This document shows positions 32,491-43,918 of a stretch of DNA of 64,000 nt, piece after piece. A model generated the notes under the pieces. That model was not told where the DNA came from, searched no databases, and worked only from the letters and a program-made list of their open reading frames with translations. The translations under genes and the position numbers were made by a program. The DNA comes from Leguminivora glycinivorella (taxonomy: Eukaryota; Arthropoda; Insecta; Lepidoptera; Tortricidae): contig NC_062988.1 of the NCBI RefSeq assembly GCF_023078275.1, positions 2,745,501 to 2,809,500 of the forward strand, read 5' to 3'. Position 1 is the first letter of the stretch. Every line of letters begins with the position of its first letter.

Positions 32491-34514
32491 CGTCATATAT
32501 AGTCAAATTATTTGCAATGGACACCGCTACCATTAATTTTTGACGTGTCCATAATATTTGTGACAATCAAAGCCACTCTTTAATGCTATCATACTGACTG
32601 AAATAACAGAAAAACACGATATTTAAATTCAATAGCATTGATCAATCAATCAATAGGTAATTTTATATCAGGCAAATGACCCATAGATGCACACATGCAT
32701 AGACGCATAGATGATAAGCACAGAATTTAAACATGTCAATAAAAAAAAAGAATTAAATTATTGTTTAATTCATAACCGAACTAGAAGTGCACTATAAAAC
32801 GAAGCACGTGAAACCGAATAGCCGTAGATCGGCTTGCACAAACACTTGCACCGGAAGCCAGATAAAATTTTAATTGGCGTGAAAACTCAATAATTGAAGA
32901 TAAAAATCAGCGGCGGAGACCAATTACTGCGGCCGTGTGGCACTATGCATCCGATGGACGCATGGTAGGGATGGCGTAAGGTAACTAAAGTATCGATATT
33001 TTTCAGATAGAACTAATTTCAAAATATAATTAATCTACTGTTAACATAAATACATGCGTAGATTATTTTACTAGCCTACTTTGGTGTTACACTGCTGGAC
33101 ATTGACGTCCGCTCGTTTTCTCCGTTTGATCTTATGTTTATAAGTACCTACTCAAAGATCTCAAGAGTTCAAGATTTAAAACAAGGCACAGCCAGTAAAG
33201 ATAGAGTAAACTGTCATCCATTGTATTTCTAGAACAAAACGGCTTTTCATTAGAAGTTTCGAGAAAAAAGGACTTCCACCTTAAAGTCCGGCAATGCACT
33301 TGCAACTCTCTATTGTTGCAGGTGTTCATGGGTGGAAATAATGTAGACCATTAGTTGACTCATCTGCTTGTTTGCCTGCTATAATACAGTAGAAAAACAA
33401 TATCATAGTACCGTGTTAGAACCTAAAATTTCCTTTTTGTAAACACTGTAGGTACCTAAATGTCATGTCCCCACCAAATTATCATTCAATTTCTCTGATA
33501 ATTTTCCCAATCATTTATCATTTTATCTGGAAACAACCGCTCAAGTGGACCCAAGTTCTCGGTGAGTGGAAAAGCTTGGCGTTATAAAATTTTGTATTTT
33601 TAATAAACCGCCACAAGGAGGGTAGTTTGTTTCGTTAACATTATGGTTTGTGTTTTAACGAAGTATATATTTTGTATGAGATTACACATCGTTCAAATTG
33701 GTTTTAGCTGCGGTGCGGTGTTATGCTGTTAAATAAGCAATGCCTAAGCACACAATCAAGTGTTTATGGCTTCGGGATAAATTAAAAAAAATCGGATTTT
33801 TTCATTAAAGTACAATCACTATACTGATTTATTTAACCATACTGGTTTCTCTTGCATAAATAAATATTAGGAGTGATTTTGTTTAAATATAAGTTACTTC
33901 ATAACAAAGGAAAGGTATTGTTTTTGTATAACAGTATTGTGGATTATTTACAGTATTGCTTTTTGAAGTCAGGATAGGTATGTACCTATTTTTTGTTAAT
34001 TTATATCTACATGCATATTAAATAAAAGATACATATTTCTTTGACCATATACGTGACCTCTATAAGCGACATTACTAGCATCGACAACCTCTATTACAAC
34101 TTATTTATTAATCCCTAAAACCTGTAAGTGAAAAAACGTTTTATTTGAACCTGGTTAAGAGGAAAACTGGATAAATGGAAAACCTGGATAAGCGAAACTA
34201 AACTTTACAGCCGGTCCCTTGCGATTCCACTTATACAGTTTCCACTGTATAATATGGTTTTAATTGTACAAATGGCTCTCAACTTTTTTAACAACTTTAA
34301 TAGTTTATCGACCTTTTCCCATCCCTAGACATCAGGCAGTGCGGTTTTTCAGCGGGCACAGCTCTAACAACTCATTAGGAGGCGGCCGTCAGCTTTGAAT
34401 TTGTGCCAACCCTGTCCGTGGGGTTAATTGTCTCTCATTTTCTTTTTTAATAGGGTTGAACTAAAGTGTTGAAGTCATTTGTGAATGTTTAAGTTAAAAT
34501 TCAACGGCCGCGCT
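32491..34514. other. Long stretch without a recognised feature
   Basis: AT-rich DNA with no frame above 65 codons that looks like protein. I saw no terminal repeats and no matches to the families above. It could hold regulatory or intronic DNA. Confidence 0.4.
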
Positions 34515-34640
34515 CTGACCTAGCGCATAGTGGCCCGGCCTGCTAAGCCGCGGTCCTGGGTTCGAATCCCGGTACGACATTTATTTGTGTGATAAGCACG
34601 AACATTGGTAAGAGTTTGTAAGTCTTAAGGGAAATACCAG
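34515..34640 (+). mobile_element. SINE-1 copy, short
   Basis: Box A TAGCGCATAGTGG, then GCTAAGCCGCGGTCCTGGGT and box B GGTTCGAATCCC, followed by ATTTATTTGTGTGATAAGCA as in other copies. Not a tRNA gene: no acceptor-stem partner is present and the body is SINE-specific. Confidence 0.7.
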
Positions 34641-35144
34641 GGTATTGCAACTAGGGAAACAAATCAAATTATTTTATAATTTGTCTTCAAGTTTTTTGTG
34701 GTCTACTCGTTATGGACGTAGTGAATTCATATAGTAACTGTCTACTTAGTGAATATTGTATGTGACAACAGAGCTGCCTTTATGCTGCAAGAATCTGTAG
34801 GTATTTATACATAAATATAGCATTGATTTACCATCGAATGAACATAAATAAATATACTTAGCTCATGCGAATTATTAAATTATTGTTTATCTATATAAAA
34901 TACATTTTGCTTTTAACCATTTTTTGTTTTGTTTGATGTCCAATCATTCAATCGGCTTAAACGGCTGCTTAAACAATATTTTGACAGATTTCACGATGAT
35001 TCGGCTGTCAATAGTGGCACGTGTTCCGAGTCGGCTTAGCACTTGTTATCTTCCGAACAGTAAGCTCTTACACAATGAATTATAAATATTTTGACTGACA
35101 GAGTTACTGGGTATTGGGAGTTCGGTGTAATGGGTGTGTTTAAG

Positions 35145-35232
35145 ATTTTTAAAAATCATAAATGGGCATACGATTGGCCACAGACTAGCCAAAGGCCAAA
35201 AGACGTGGGTTACGATGGGGTGAGCTTACCAA
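35145..35232 (-). mobile_element. Short LINE 3' end
   Basis: ATAAATGGGC...GACCACAGACTAGCC-like text followed by ACGATGGGGTGAGCTTACC matches 59222-59302, the 3' UTR of the LINE at 59202. Severely 5'-truncated. Confidence 0.65.
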
Positions 35233-35239
35233 GATGCCA

Positions 35240-35377
35240 GGGTGGCTAGCCGAATGGCACAAACGCTCACGAAACGCTCACGAAACGAAGCGCTAGTAGA
35301 TATCTATCTCTATCGCGCTTGCGTATTGGCGCGACAGAGCCAGCGGCGTATCACCAAGCCATTCGCCTGTTCACCGT
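35240..35377 (+). mobile_element. Family L MITE, copy 1
   Basis: Left end GTGGCTAGCCGAATGGCACA; centre GATATCTATCTCTATCGC and TTGCGTATTGGCGCGACAGA; right end CAAGCCATTCGCC. It resembles 63728-63880, which has cleaner inverted ends. Confidence 0.65.
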
Positions 35378-35634
35378 AGATAGATTTCAAGATGTTAAGT
35401 TTTATAACTTAATACAAATTGGCTATTTTTAGCAAAAGTTTTTTTTTATGCAAAAGTAGGTAACTATTTTTCTGATTCAAAATACCTTCCCTTTTCTTTC
35501 CATAATCTTTATTGAAATAACATAGTACCAAGACATTATCTAGTTACACGTAACTAAAGATTACTTACCTATTTATCATTATCAGCAATGATTTCTTATT
35601 CAACATCTTCATGTATAATTTTTAAGAAAAAAAA

Positions 35635-36390
35635 AACCGCCTTCCTTTGGGCTTCTGGTGATAAATACTTTCAAATGTTGGATTATGTTATCAATTCGTC
35701 TGTATATTTTTTAATGTTTGTTATTCGATATCTCCGTCATTTCTGAACCAATTTGGATGATTCTGAAGTACTTACAGATGAGAATGATTATCAGAACGGA
35801 ACTCTAACCAGGGGCGGCTCACTCTCCATCAGCAGATCCACTGCATCAAATGTCACTGTTTTGGACGTAAGTGCATGCTGTTCTTATAAAAATACCAAAG
35901 TCACTATAAGTGTGCCGTTCAGATTTGAGGAGTTCCGTTCTGACCATCATCAGCAGTTCCACTGCACCAAATGTCACTGTTCTGGACGTAAGTGCATGCT
36001 GTTCTTATAAAAATACCAAAGTCACTATAAGTGTGCCGTTCAGATTTGAGGAGTTCCATTCTGACCATCATCAGGAGTTCCACTGCACCAAATGTTACTG
36101 TTCCGTACGTAAATGCATGCTGTTCCTTTAAAAACACAAAAATCACCATATGTATGCCTTTCAGATTTGAGGAGTTCCCTCGATTTCTCCAGGATCCCAT
36201 CATCAGAACTGGGTTCTGAGAAAAATGGGACCAATCTGTATGCATATACATTCAATCAAAAAAAAAATTTTCAAAATCGGTTCAGTAACGACGGAGATAT
36301 CGAGGAACAAACATTAAAAAAAATAAAAAAAAAAAAAAAAAAAATACAGACGAATTGAGAACCCCTTCCCTTGAGATTTGGAAGGCGGTT
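35635..36390. mobile_element. TIR element with internal 120-bp tandem repeats
   Basis: The outer ends AACCGCCTTCC / GGAAGGCGGTT are inverted. The arms also share, inverted, CAATTCGTCTGTAT, TTTTTAATGTTTGTT and CGATATCTCCGTC. The centre (about 35828-36180) is three ~120-bp units with TCCACTGCACCAAATGT and GTAAGTGCATGCTGTTC. A poly(A) run is at about 36326-36345. The frames of 60-110 codons inside come from the repeat and have no known domain. Confidence 0.75.
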
Positions 36391-36725
36391 AAAAACTGAA
36401 AATTGTCTTCAACCTTTTGTATATCAATACGGAGGATAAGGTCATCGTTGTAAACTGATATTATCATAATCTTAAAATAATTAGAACACCGTAATTGTGA
36501 ACTTTCCACAGTCCGCTATTAACTTGTACGTGTCAGATAATCTCCATGGCCTACTTGGCCGATATCAGTACAACGCCAGTGCATGTAACAATGATATTGT
36601 CCTGATACTGTACCGGCATTGTACACCATTTACCTTAGAATTGAGGTCAGGTAAAATACGTAGGTACAGTCAACTTCAAAATAGACTAAATACCAAAAGT
36701 GTCGACTGAGGAGACACTGTTAATA
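36391..36725. other. No recognised feature
   Basis: No frame or repeat was supported. Confidence 0.35.
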
Positions 36726-36999
36726 TCCATACTAGGTACCTCTAATATTTTAAATGGAAAAATGTGTTTAATCTATTTTATAATACATATTATAAATGGT
36801 TGTCCGTCTTTCACGGCAAAACAGAGTAATGAATTGACGTGATTTCTTAAGTAGAGATAGCTGAAGGGATGGAAAGTGACATAGGTTAATTTTTGTCTCT
36901 TTCTTACCTCCCACTTCCATGAAACGGGGGTTAGAAGTTTCTATGGAGCACTCCGCAATTTTCGACTTCAACGCGAGCGAAGCCGTGGGCAAAAGCTAG
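36726..36999 (+). mobile_element. Non-autonomous Helitron, family B, copy 4
   Basis: TCCATACTAGGTACC start after A. The body has TCTTTCACGGCAAAACAGAG and TTTCTATGGAGCACTCCGCA. The end GCCGTGGGCAAAAGCTAG is followed by T. A longer variant, like copy 1. Confidence 0.75.
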
Positions 37000-37071
37000 T
37001 ATGTATATATAAATGTGCACTAGTCAATGTTGACGGCAAGTTAACCGTCATTGGGAAAAAAAAAGTAACTT

Positions 37072-37227
37072 ATGAACCTTATGAAAAAATATGAAAAAAT
37101 CAAGCTAAAGATTCTCAAAATTGTTTTGAACTTGTGGTTCAATTTTTGAGAAAAATACTTGAACCGCACTGAGCGTGGCCCGACACGCTCTTGCCAGGGT
37201 TCCGTAGTCAACTAGGAACCCTTATAA
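37072..37227 (-). mobile_element. Family D repeat, rearranged fragment
   Basis: CACTGAGCGTGGCCCGACAC, the hairpin end, is joined within about 15 bp to GGTTCCGTAGTCAACTAGGA, the opposite end of the element, with part of the interior on the left. Confidence 0.6.
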
Positions 37228-37462
37228 ATAATCTCATTTAACCGCATTGGTACTCGAACAAGCTAAAGATTCCAATATTGGGGAATTTTGAGCGTTGCCA
37301 TGGTTTAAAAGCACGAAGGTTAAAAAAACTTTGCCACCGAATTAAACACACAATTTTTCACCACACGAACATGAAGAAAATACTAACTGTAAAACATAAA
37401 ACTGAATCAAATCCAAAGATTTACTAAATATTTATGGATCAAAATCATAATTTATAGATAAA

Positions 37463-37640
37463 CTAGCTTTTTCCCGCCGCTTCGCTCGCGTTAGAAAGAG
37501 ACAAAAGTAGCCTATCTCACTCTCCATCCCTTCAACTATCTCCACTTAAAAAATCACGTCAATTCGTCGCTCCGTTTTGCCGTGAAAGAAGGACAAACAA
37601 ACAGACACACACACTTTCCCATTTATAATATTAGTATGGA
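37463..37640 (-). mobile_element. Non-autonomous Helitron, family B, copy 5
   Basis: A complete 178-bp copy. Read on the minus strand: TCCATACTAATATTATAAAT start, CGCGAGCGAAGC hairpin region and CTAG end. Flanked by A and T. Confidence 0.8.
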
Positions 37641-38049
37641 TTCTACCAGCTGGCATAAAACATAGTTATATTTTGTATGAAATTACTTTGCACTCTTGTG
37701 CATAAAATGCAATTTTGCTATCTGTTTTCGAAGAATCAAGAGAGCCATTACCAGCAAATCTGAAATGCGTTGTTACATCAAGGTCATTTATTTCAACAGT
37801 ACCAAAAAAAAAACATTTAAAATCACCCATTCTATAAACAAGTTTGATAACTCAATCCGTACAAGTATAGCATCAGTCGATAAAGTAGACAATAGGCTAC
37901 GTGGACGGCGGACGGCAGTATGGCCGGACAATGGCCAATTAACGCTGCCGGACAAGATGGTTAATCCAAAAATTAACGCTTTGGCCAAGCAAACATTAAA
38001 TCAGCCAATGTTACAGGCTTCTTGAGATGGTTAAAAGAAAACAAAGCTG
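37641..38049. other. No supported gene
   Basis: A 109-codon frame (37696-38025) overlaps the inverted pair GGCCAATTAACGCTG / AATTAACGCTTTGGCC, and no domain is visible. Confidence 0.35.
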
Positions 38050-38165
38050 TGGCATTGCAATGAGAGTTGCCAGCCTCTCGCCTATAATAACCACCCATAG
38101 TCGCCTTCTACGACACCCACGGGAAGAAAGGGGGTGGTGAAATTCTTAACCCGTCACCACACAGG
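38050..38165 (+). repeat. Family G fragment
   Basis: GCATTGCAATGAGAGTTGCC, GCCTTCTACGACACCCACGG and TGAAATTCTTAACCCGTCAC: the 3' half of family G. Confidence 0.55.
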
Positions 38166-38481
38166 CACGACAAACGTATCACGTTTTCACAGACAAACGT
38201 CTGTGAAAATAAATGCTGTCACGAGTAAGAGACTTGTAGAAAATGGAGTGTGTGTGTCTGTTTGTTTCTCCGTCTTCGGATTTTTCAAATTTTTAGTTTT
38301 GTGGTTACGTTATATATATTCTGTAGCCAAAGTGATAATAATTCGCTCTTATACGAATCCTAGTTATCCTTAAATCTTTATTACCATCCCATTTCTTTCC
38401 TTTTTCTATCTTCCGCGTTGGTACGACTGAGCTAGTTACGTTTCGTTCGCAACGCCACGAAGCTTGAATGATTGTCACTTT

Positions 38482-38696
38482 AGACACAGTATAATAAAGA
38501 GTACTATCGTACAGTATGGCCACTCCCACTCCCCGCTCCCGGTTACCTCACAGTTACCGCCTGTCAAAAACGCGAACAGTCGACCTGTCATATGTCACTC
38601 ATGGTACGCGTTCACCTACACGAACTTAGAATGTGTGCTAGGAACGCGCCTCTTTCAAATATATTTGATCGCCAGTGTCCGAGATGTGCTTTAGCT
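38482..38696 (+). repeat. Dispersed repeat N, copy 2
   Basis: Matches 308-556: AAAGAGTACTATCGTACAGT, GGTACGCGTTCACCTACACG and GTGTCCGAGATGTGCT. Somewhat shorter. Confidence 0.6.
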
Positions 38697-38893
38697 TGAC
38701 CGGTTGGGGGTATTACCAGCTCCAGCTATTCCCCAGCAGCTCGCCCACACGTTGCGCATTGTTCGGTTCAATCGAACCGAGTTATTATTGCAGATAATGC
38801 TTTATTTATTAAAACACGTGGGAACGTTGTTCTGTTGTTAATGAAATTTGCCTCATTGTTAGTTAAGGCCGCTTTATATTTTAACAATAGCTA

Positions 38894-39697
38894 TATGGCG
38901 GCATGTTTCAGGTTCGTAGCTATAAAATTTTAGGTTTTACAACTCCCTTTTTTAATTAAATCTGATCTAAAATCAATGTTTAAAAATTAAAATAAGTGTC
39001 TACATGCCGCATTATAAAATATAACATACCTAACCACAAAATTAAAATTTTGAAAAAACCCCGGACCGAGACATAGTGGACTGATTTTCATGAAACATGG
39101 CTAAGACCACTCCCAACTAACTCAGCTTTCAAAAAAAAATCTAAATCGGTTCATCTGTCCGGGAGCTACGATGCCACAGACACACACACAGACAGACATG
39201 TCAAACTTATAACACCCCGTCGTCGATTACTTAAAACCAGACCAGACCCTTAAGCACAACTTGCCTTGTCGCGCGCGAGTCCATAAATCACGTTTGGCTA
39301 TGGCGGCATGTTTCAGGTTCGTAGCTATAAAATTTTAGGTTTTACAACTCCCTTTTTTAATTAAATCTGATCTAAAATCAATGTTTAAAAATTAAAATAA
39401 GTGTCTACATGCCGCATTATAAAATATAACATACCTAACCACAAAATTAAAATTTTGAAAAAACCCCGGACCGAGACATAGTGGACTGATTTTCATGAAA
39501 CATGGCTAAGAACACTCCCAACTAACTCAGCTTTCAAAAAAAAATCTAAATCGGTTCATCTTTCCGGGAGCTACGATGCCACAGACACACACACAGACAG
39601 ACATGTCAAACTTATAACACACCGTCGTCGATTACTTAAAACCAGACCAGACCCTTTAGCACAACTTGCCTTGTCGCGCGCGAGTTCATAATCACGC
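38894..39697 (+). repeat. 405-bp tandem duplication (two units)
   Basis: 38894-39298 and 39299-39697 are almost identical (start TATGGCGGCATGTTTCAGGT). Each includes a family E copy and the segment GCACAACTTGCCTTGTCGCG. Differences are a handful of bases (for example GACCACTCC against GAACACTCC). Confidence 0.85.
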
Positions 39698-39742
39698 GCG
39701 ACTTCAAGTATGGACTCGCGCGCGACAAGGCAAGTTGTGCTA
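39657..39742. repeat. GC-rich hairpin, 29-bp arms
   Basis: TAGCACAACTTGCCTTGTCG plus CGCGCGAGT pairs exactly with the inverse copy ending at 39742. The left arm belongs to the second unit of the duplication, and the first unit carries the same arm alone. Confidence 0.7.
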
Positions 39743-39889
39743 GAGGGGCAGGAATACCGACATGATTACGCGCCGTGCCGCGCAATTTTATGAAAACTAT
39801 TTTCTTCTTATACTGAACTGTCACCGTATACACGAGAACATGACGAGAATAGCGCCCTCTTGACAATAGTCACATATTTTAAACTGATC

Positions 39890-40037
39890 AGTCTGCCGTA
39901 GCATCCGCGCTTTCACGCAAACAAAAACGAAACACCGCGAAAGCTAGTCTGGCGACGAAAGAGCGAAAGAGCGACAGAGATAGATATCTACGAGCGTTTC
40001 TCGAGCGTTTGTGCCATTTGGTTACGCACCCAGGCTT
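39890..40037 (-). mobile_element. Family L MITE, copy 2
   Basis: GACAGAGATAGATATCTACG, GAGCGTTTGTGCCATTTGGT and TACGCACCCAGG are the inverse of the family L left half. The other end (CTGCCGTAGCATCC) is degraded. Confidence 0.55.
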
Positions 40038-40157
40038 TAGGTGTTTTTGTGACAATCAGTGCCACACTTTGCCAATATTGCTTTTATAACATTTTGAATT
40101 TTCATTTGTTCATTCATTTTTACATGGTACCTATGTATTTGAGGTTCACGATCGTTA

Positions 40158-40340
40158 TCAATGTAATAGTTAATATTATAAATGGGAAATTGTATGTGTC
40201 TTTGTTTGTCCGTCTTTCACAGCAAAACGGAGCGACAAATTGGCATGATTTTTTAAGTAGAGATAATTGAAGGGATGGAGAGTGACATAGGCGACTTTTT
40301 GTTTCTTTCTAACGCGAGCGAAGCCGCTGGCAAAAGCTAG
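40158..40340 (+). mobile_element. Non-autonomous Helitron, family B, copy 6
   Basis: The start TCAATGTAATAGTTAATATT is diverged. The body has CAGCAAAACGGAGCGACAAA and the end is CGAGCGAAGCCGCTGGCAAA then AGCTAG. It is followed by A rather than T, so either the site is mutated or the boundary differs. Confidence 0.65.
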
Positions 40341-40403
40341 ACAACAATAAAATTAAATAATGTAGTCTATTTGTACAATATATAATTACCTAGTTATTAT
40401 GTA

Positions 40404-40809
40404 TGTCGGGAAGTCATCAGTACGAGACATCAATTGATTACCTACGAAACGCAAGCGCAGCGTTGGCGCGCTTCTACTGAGTCTGACCTGACGTACCTGC
40501 ACGACCAGTGGTAGGGTTCAGGTATAAAACCAGTGTCGCCTGACCGGCAACGGTCATTATGATTTTGTAATTACTTGGTTACTGGTCACTGGTGCGTGCA
40601 GACGTATCAGGACAGGAACAGTATCACGTTTCGTATCATGTCCTGTTGTTAATTAATTGTTCTAAACCAAGTCGTTTACCTATCAGTTACTGTAAAATTG
40701 AAAGTGTGTAAAATAAATCATTGATTACTATCGTCTTCGTCTCAATCCTCGATGACCCAGCAACGCCCCGATGTGTGAAAATGGTGCCAATCCTGACATG
40801 TCACCGACA
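40404..40809 (+). repeat. 5' LTR
   Basis: 406 bp, ends TGTCGG and CCGACA. TATAAAA at 40523-40529 and AATAAA at 40712-40717 are placed as a promoter and polyadenylation signal of an LTR. GAGTCTGACCTGACG precedes the TATA box. Confidence 0.9.
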
Positions 40810-41071
40810 TCAGAAGTGGGATCACATCGAGGCAAAGAGACGCAAAATAATTGCACCGGAACGGAAGTACCGCCATATTGGCAATTTCTCGAAGCGCAAA
40901 ATCAACAAATGCGCGCCCTTGACCTACTATCCACGGGTGACCTTTCCGGACTTGGAACCCGATAAACAAGAAACTAACGCCATGATATGGTGTGCTACCG
41001 CCGACGTGTGTATGGTCAACGCACCATTGGAGGGCGACCAGCTTGTCGTCGCCATCCGCAAGTTGCAGTGA
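40771..41071 (+). pseudogene. gag remnant of the LTR element
   Basis: The frame from 40771 contains GTEVPPYWQFLEAQNQQMRA, which resembles the N-terminal region of insect gypsy gag proteins. After a shift the frame ending at 41071 continues with MIWCATADVCMVNAPLEGDQ, resembling the next gag segment. The two pieces are out of frame and a stop follows. The ATG lies inside the LTR, as its copy in the 3' LTR shows, so the true gag start is uncertain. Non-functional. Confidence 0.6.
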
Positions 41072-43577
41072 CTATGAAGCGATCAAGGAAAATGTTGTTT
41101 ATGAGTGATAAGAATGGAAACGGTCATACTCGTTTTCATAACCGTGAGAAAAAAAAAAGAGGAAGTACCCGCTAAAAAATGTGTCAACGTGTTTAAAGGA
41201 GCAGCGTCTACGTTCGCAAATTGTTTACACAGTATAGCAGTAATAACTCTACTTACAAACTTCACGCCGCGCAGTGCGTCGAAAAACTACCCTCGCACGC
41301 AGCGAGTACCTACATGCAAAACTGGGAAATATTGAGTTGGACAGTGGCGGTCGCGTGTGCGCGCTGTGTTAACGTGTGTGTGAAAATGACGTCAGTGCCG
41401 AGGACATTTCGTTACTGAAGTGTTTATGGGGGTATGGAGAACAGTTCTAAAAATCTGGAAATAATATTCTTCAGAATTCCTAGATATCCAGAAAAATGCC
41501 GACCGCGTCGTCCCTGCCGGAGATTTACTACTGAGTCGTCCTTACACTGTGTCGTTTACCGTAACGTGGGACCAGTTCCAGGAGCTGTTTATTGCGAGCT
41601 AATTCCTAACCTAGAAACGTGGTAGTAAGGTCACGTGTCTAACCTTCAAAGCAGGTGAGTGATGCATTCCATTATGAAGCCATTATGTTATTTGGTGAAT
41701 TGTGGATTCCTATTTGTGGAAATTTTGAGAGTACACTTGGTGAGAATGAAAACAATTATCTCTCTCAATCTCAATGAATCTCTTATTGAAAACGTAGTGA
41801 TTATAAAATTCCAAAAATTGTAATTATTGTTTGTGTTAATGAAACAGCTTTTTATTCTGATTTTGTTAGTTTCCAAGATCAGTATTCTATAATGTTTCGT
41901 AGTTTATAAAATTTGAAGTGATTGCCAGTATTAGAGTATTACCCCTAAATTTGTGATTTATCTCAAATTGTTCATTGAGTGAAAACAGAAGCTACGCATA
42001 TGAAATTTTATGTTGCAGTGTGCTACAGTCAAGTCTACACAACGTGAGGTATCTAAAGTCGCGTGTACCATCACACGAGTACCACAGACAATGCTCAATG
42101 AAATGTGATCTGGAGAATGAAAAAAAAGGGACAGTACCTAATGGCCAGCTGTGATAAACCACGACGTGCTTCACTGCACCTACTGCAGCAGTGGCAACCG
42201 CTGCTTGGCGCCTTCGTGCTTGAACTGGTCTTCGTGAGGTCTTCATCTTTGGCTTCGATGTGTGCGTCGTAGCGACGAATGAGAATACGACCTTGGACAC
42301 TGATACTTGAAGCTGGTGAGCAGTTTCCATTTTATTGGGATATTGTTGAGATATTTGTTCTGTTTAGATTGTGAATTCTAAACAGAATGAAACTCATGTG
42401 TTGTTAATGTATGTGTGCAATCGAAGAATGAAACTCGTCGTTTTCATGGTTAACGTAATTTTTGTTTTGTACCATATTGCTATGGGTTGCTTTGGCTCAG
42501 ACTGTATACACCATTACAATCATTCGTAAACGTAGGAGTAAAATTCGGATCTATTTTTCCGTTTCCATGCGGCCACGACTGTGGGTGGCGTGCGTTTGAT
42601 TTGGTGGTGTAATCGGTCGATGTTGGATGCCGTATGGAGGTAGTCCATATTCATGTGATGAACACCGGGTAGAGGTGGTTCATATGTCGCCGTGTGTCAG
42701 CTGTATGACGTGTGTCAAGTTGCCGAATGGATGCAACTGTTAGAGCACTGTAACTCATTACCTTGATTCTGATTTAGTGACATTTTGATCAGTGAGATCA
42801 ACACGTTGAGTTTCATTCTACTATTGTTGACTTATTTTGGTACCTACATACAATTTTGAAAAGGTTTTTTTTTCCTTAACTAAAATGATAGGACAAAATA
42901 TAAAACTGGTAAAGTTGACTTTTTGGTCATGTTTTTAGTTAGTTTCATAATAAAGAAAAAGTGAAAGGCTTTTTTTGATCTTACAATTTTAGTTGCGGAT
43001 TAGAGTCGTTGTTTTGCGAACCGTGAATTTTAGGTAGTTCTGTGACAGCAAACAAATAGGTTAACATTTAATGGGCTCACGATAAATTGAGGAAAATGCC
43101 AGATAGCCACGTACCATTTGATGATTTAGATGTAAAGGTAGCGAGTGTAATATGGATAATAAGGATCTCAGTTCGGCTGGTCAGACCGTACGTACCAGAG
43201 GCTTCAGCGTAGTCGTAGCCCGTTAGAAATCGGCATCTGCTGTGCGCAGTCCGTGGGTACGCGATGCGCGGGAACTCTGGCAGAGGTCGGGTCTTGCAGA
43301 GACCGTAGAGTCACAGGGTTGACTCGGCGATCCCGTGGGGATGCGCGTTGTGTGTGGTTATGGTATAACCAATTGGGCCACGAATGAGATACTTGTTTCG
43401 ATTTTATGAAATTTAATGTTTTGAAGATTTGATTGTGAAGAATAACTAAACTGGTACTTGGTTATTTTGGCATTGCGTAGTGTGTAAATGCCATCTTAAA
43501 GTTTTTAATGTCAATCATTTTACTTTGAATTACCGAGTTTCTTTGAGATTTTGTTTTACAAAAAAAAAAAAAAAATA
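41072..43577. other. LTR element interior, no coding recognised
   Basis: 2.5 kb between the gag and integrase scraps with no polymerase-like frame. 43160-43330 (ACCGTACGTACCAGAGGCTT; GTTAGAAATCGGCATCTG; CAGAGGTCGGGT) is a diverged copy of 43785-43930, so part of the interior was duplicated. Confidence 0.6.
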
Positions 43578-43752
43578 TGAAGAGAGAAACCAGACTAAGC
43601 TAGATCCTAAGTACAAGGGTCCATTTCGGGTTACAGAGATATTAGATGGCGATCGCTATAATATGATCGATTAAGATAGATGCGGGGGATCAGAGCTTAC
43701 CTGACGAAATTGAAGTTGATTTAGATGTTGGTTCAGATCAGTGTACATCTGA
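43578..43752 (+). pseudogene. Integrase C-terminal remnant (GPY/F-like)
   Basis: KLDPKYKGPFRVTEILDGDR around 43596-43660 matches the GPY/F module at the C-terminus of Ty3/gypsy integrases. The frame stops at 43674. An acidic stretch (LPDEIEVDLD...TSDED) reading to about 43752 in another frame looks like the original pol C-terminus. The catalytic core (DDE) and everything upstream are missing. A poly(A) run at 43560-43575 precedes it. Confidence 0.65.
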
Positions 43753-43918
43753 TGAAGATTAAGTTTACATGGTGATGTGACCGTACCAGAGGTTGATGTG
43801 TAGCCGTAGCTCGGTAGAAATCGGTATCTGTTTACAGTCCGTGAGTACGCGGTATTGCCATCAACCCTGGCGGAGGTCGGGTTTCGGGTGAAACCATGAG
43901 TCCGAGGAAGAACTCGGC

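Noticed and set aside
35753..36251. Cys-rich frames in the 120-bp repeats as a zinc-finger protein
   Set aside because: Spacing of Cys and His (CTKCHCSGRKC) does not form a complete finger, and frames come from a TIR element with tandem repeats.
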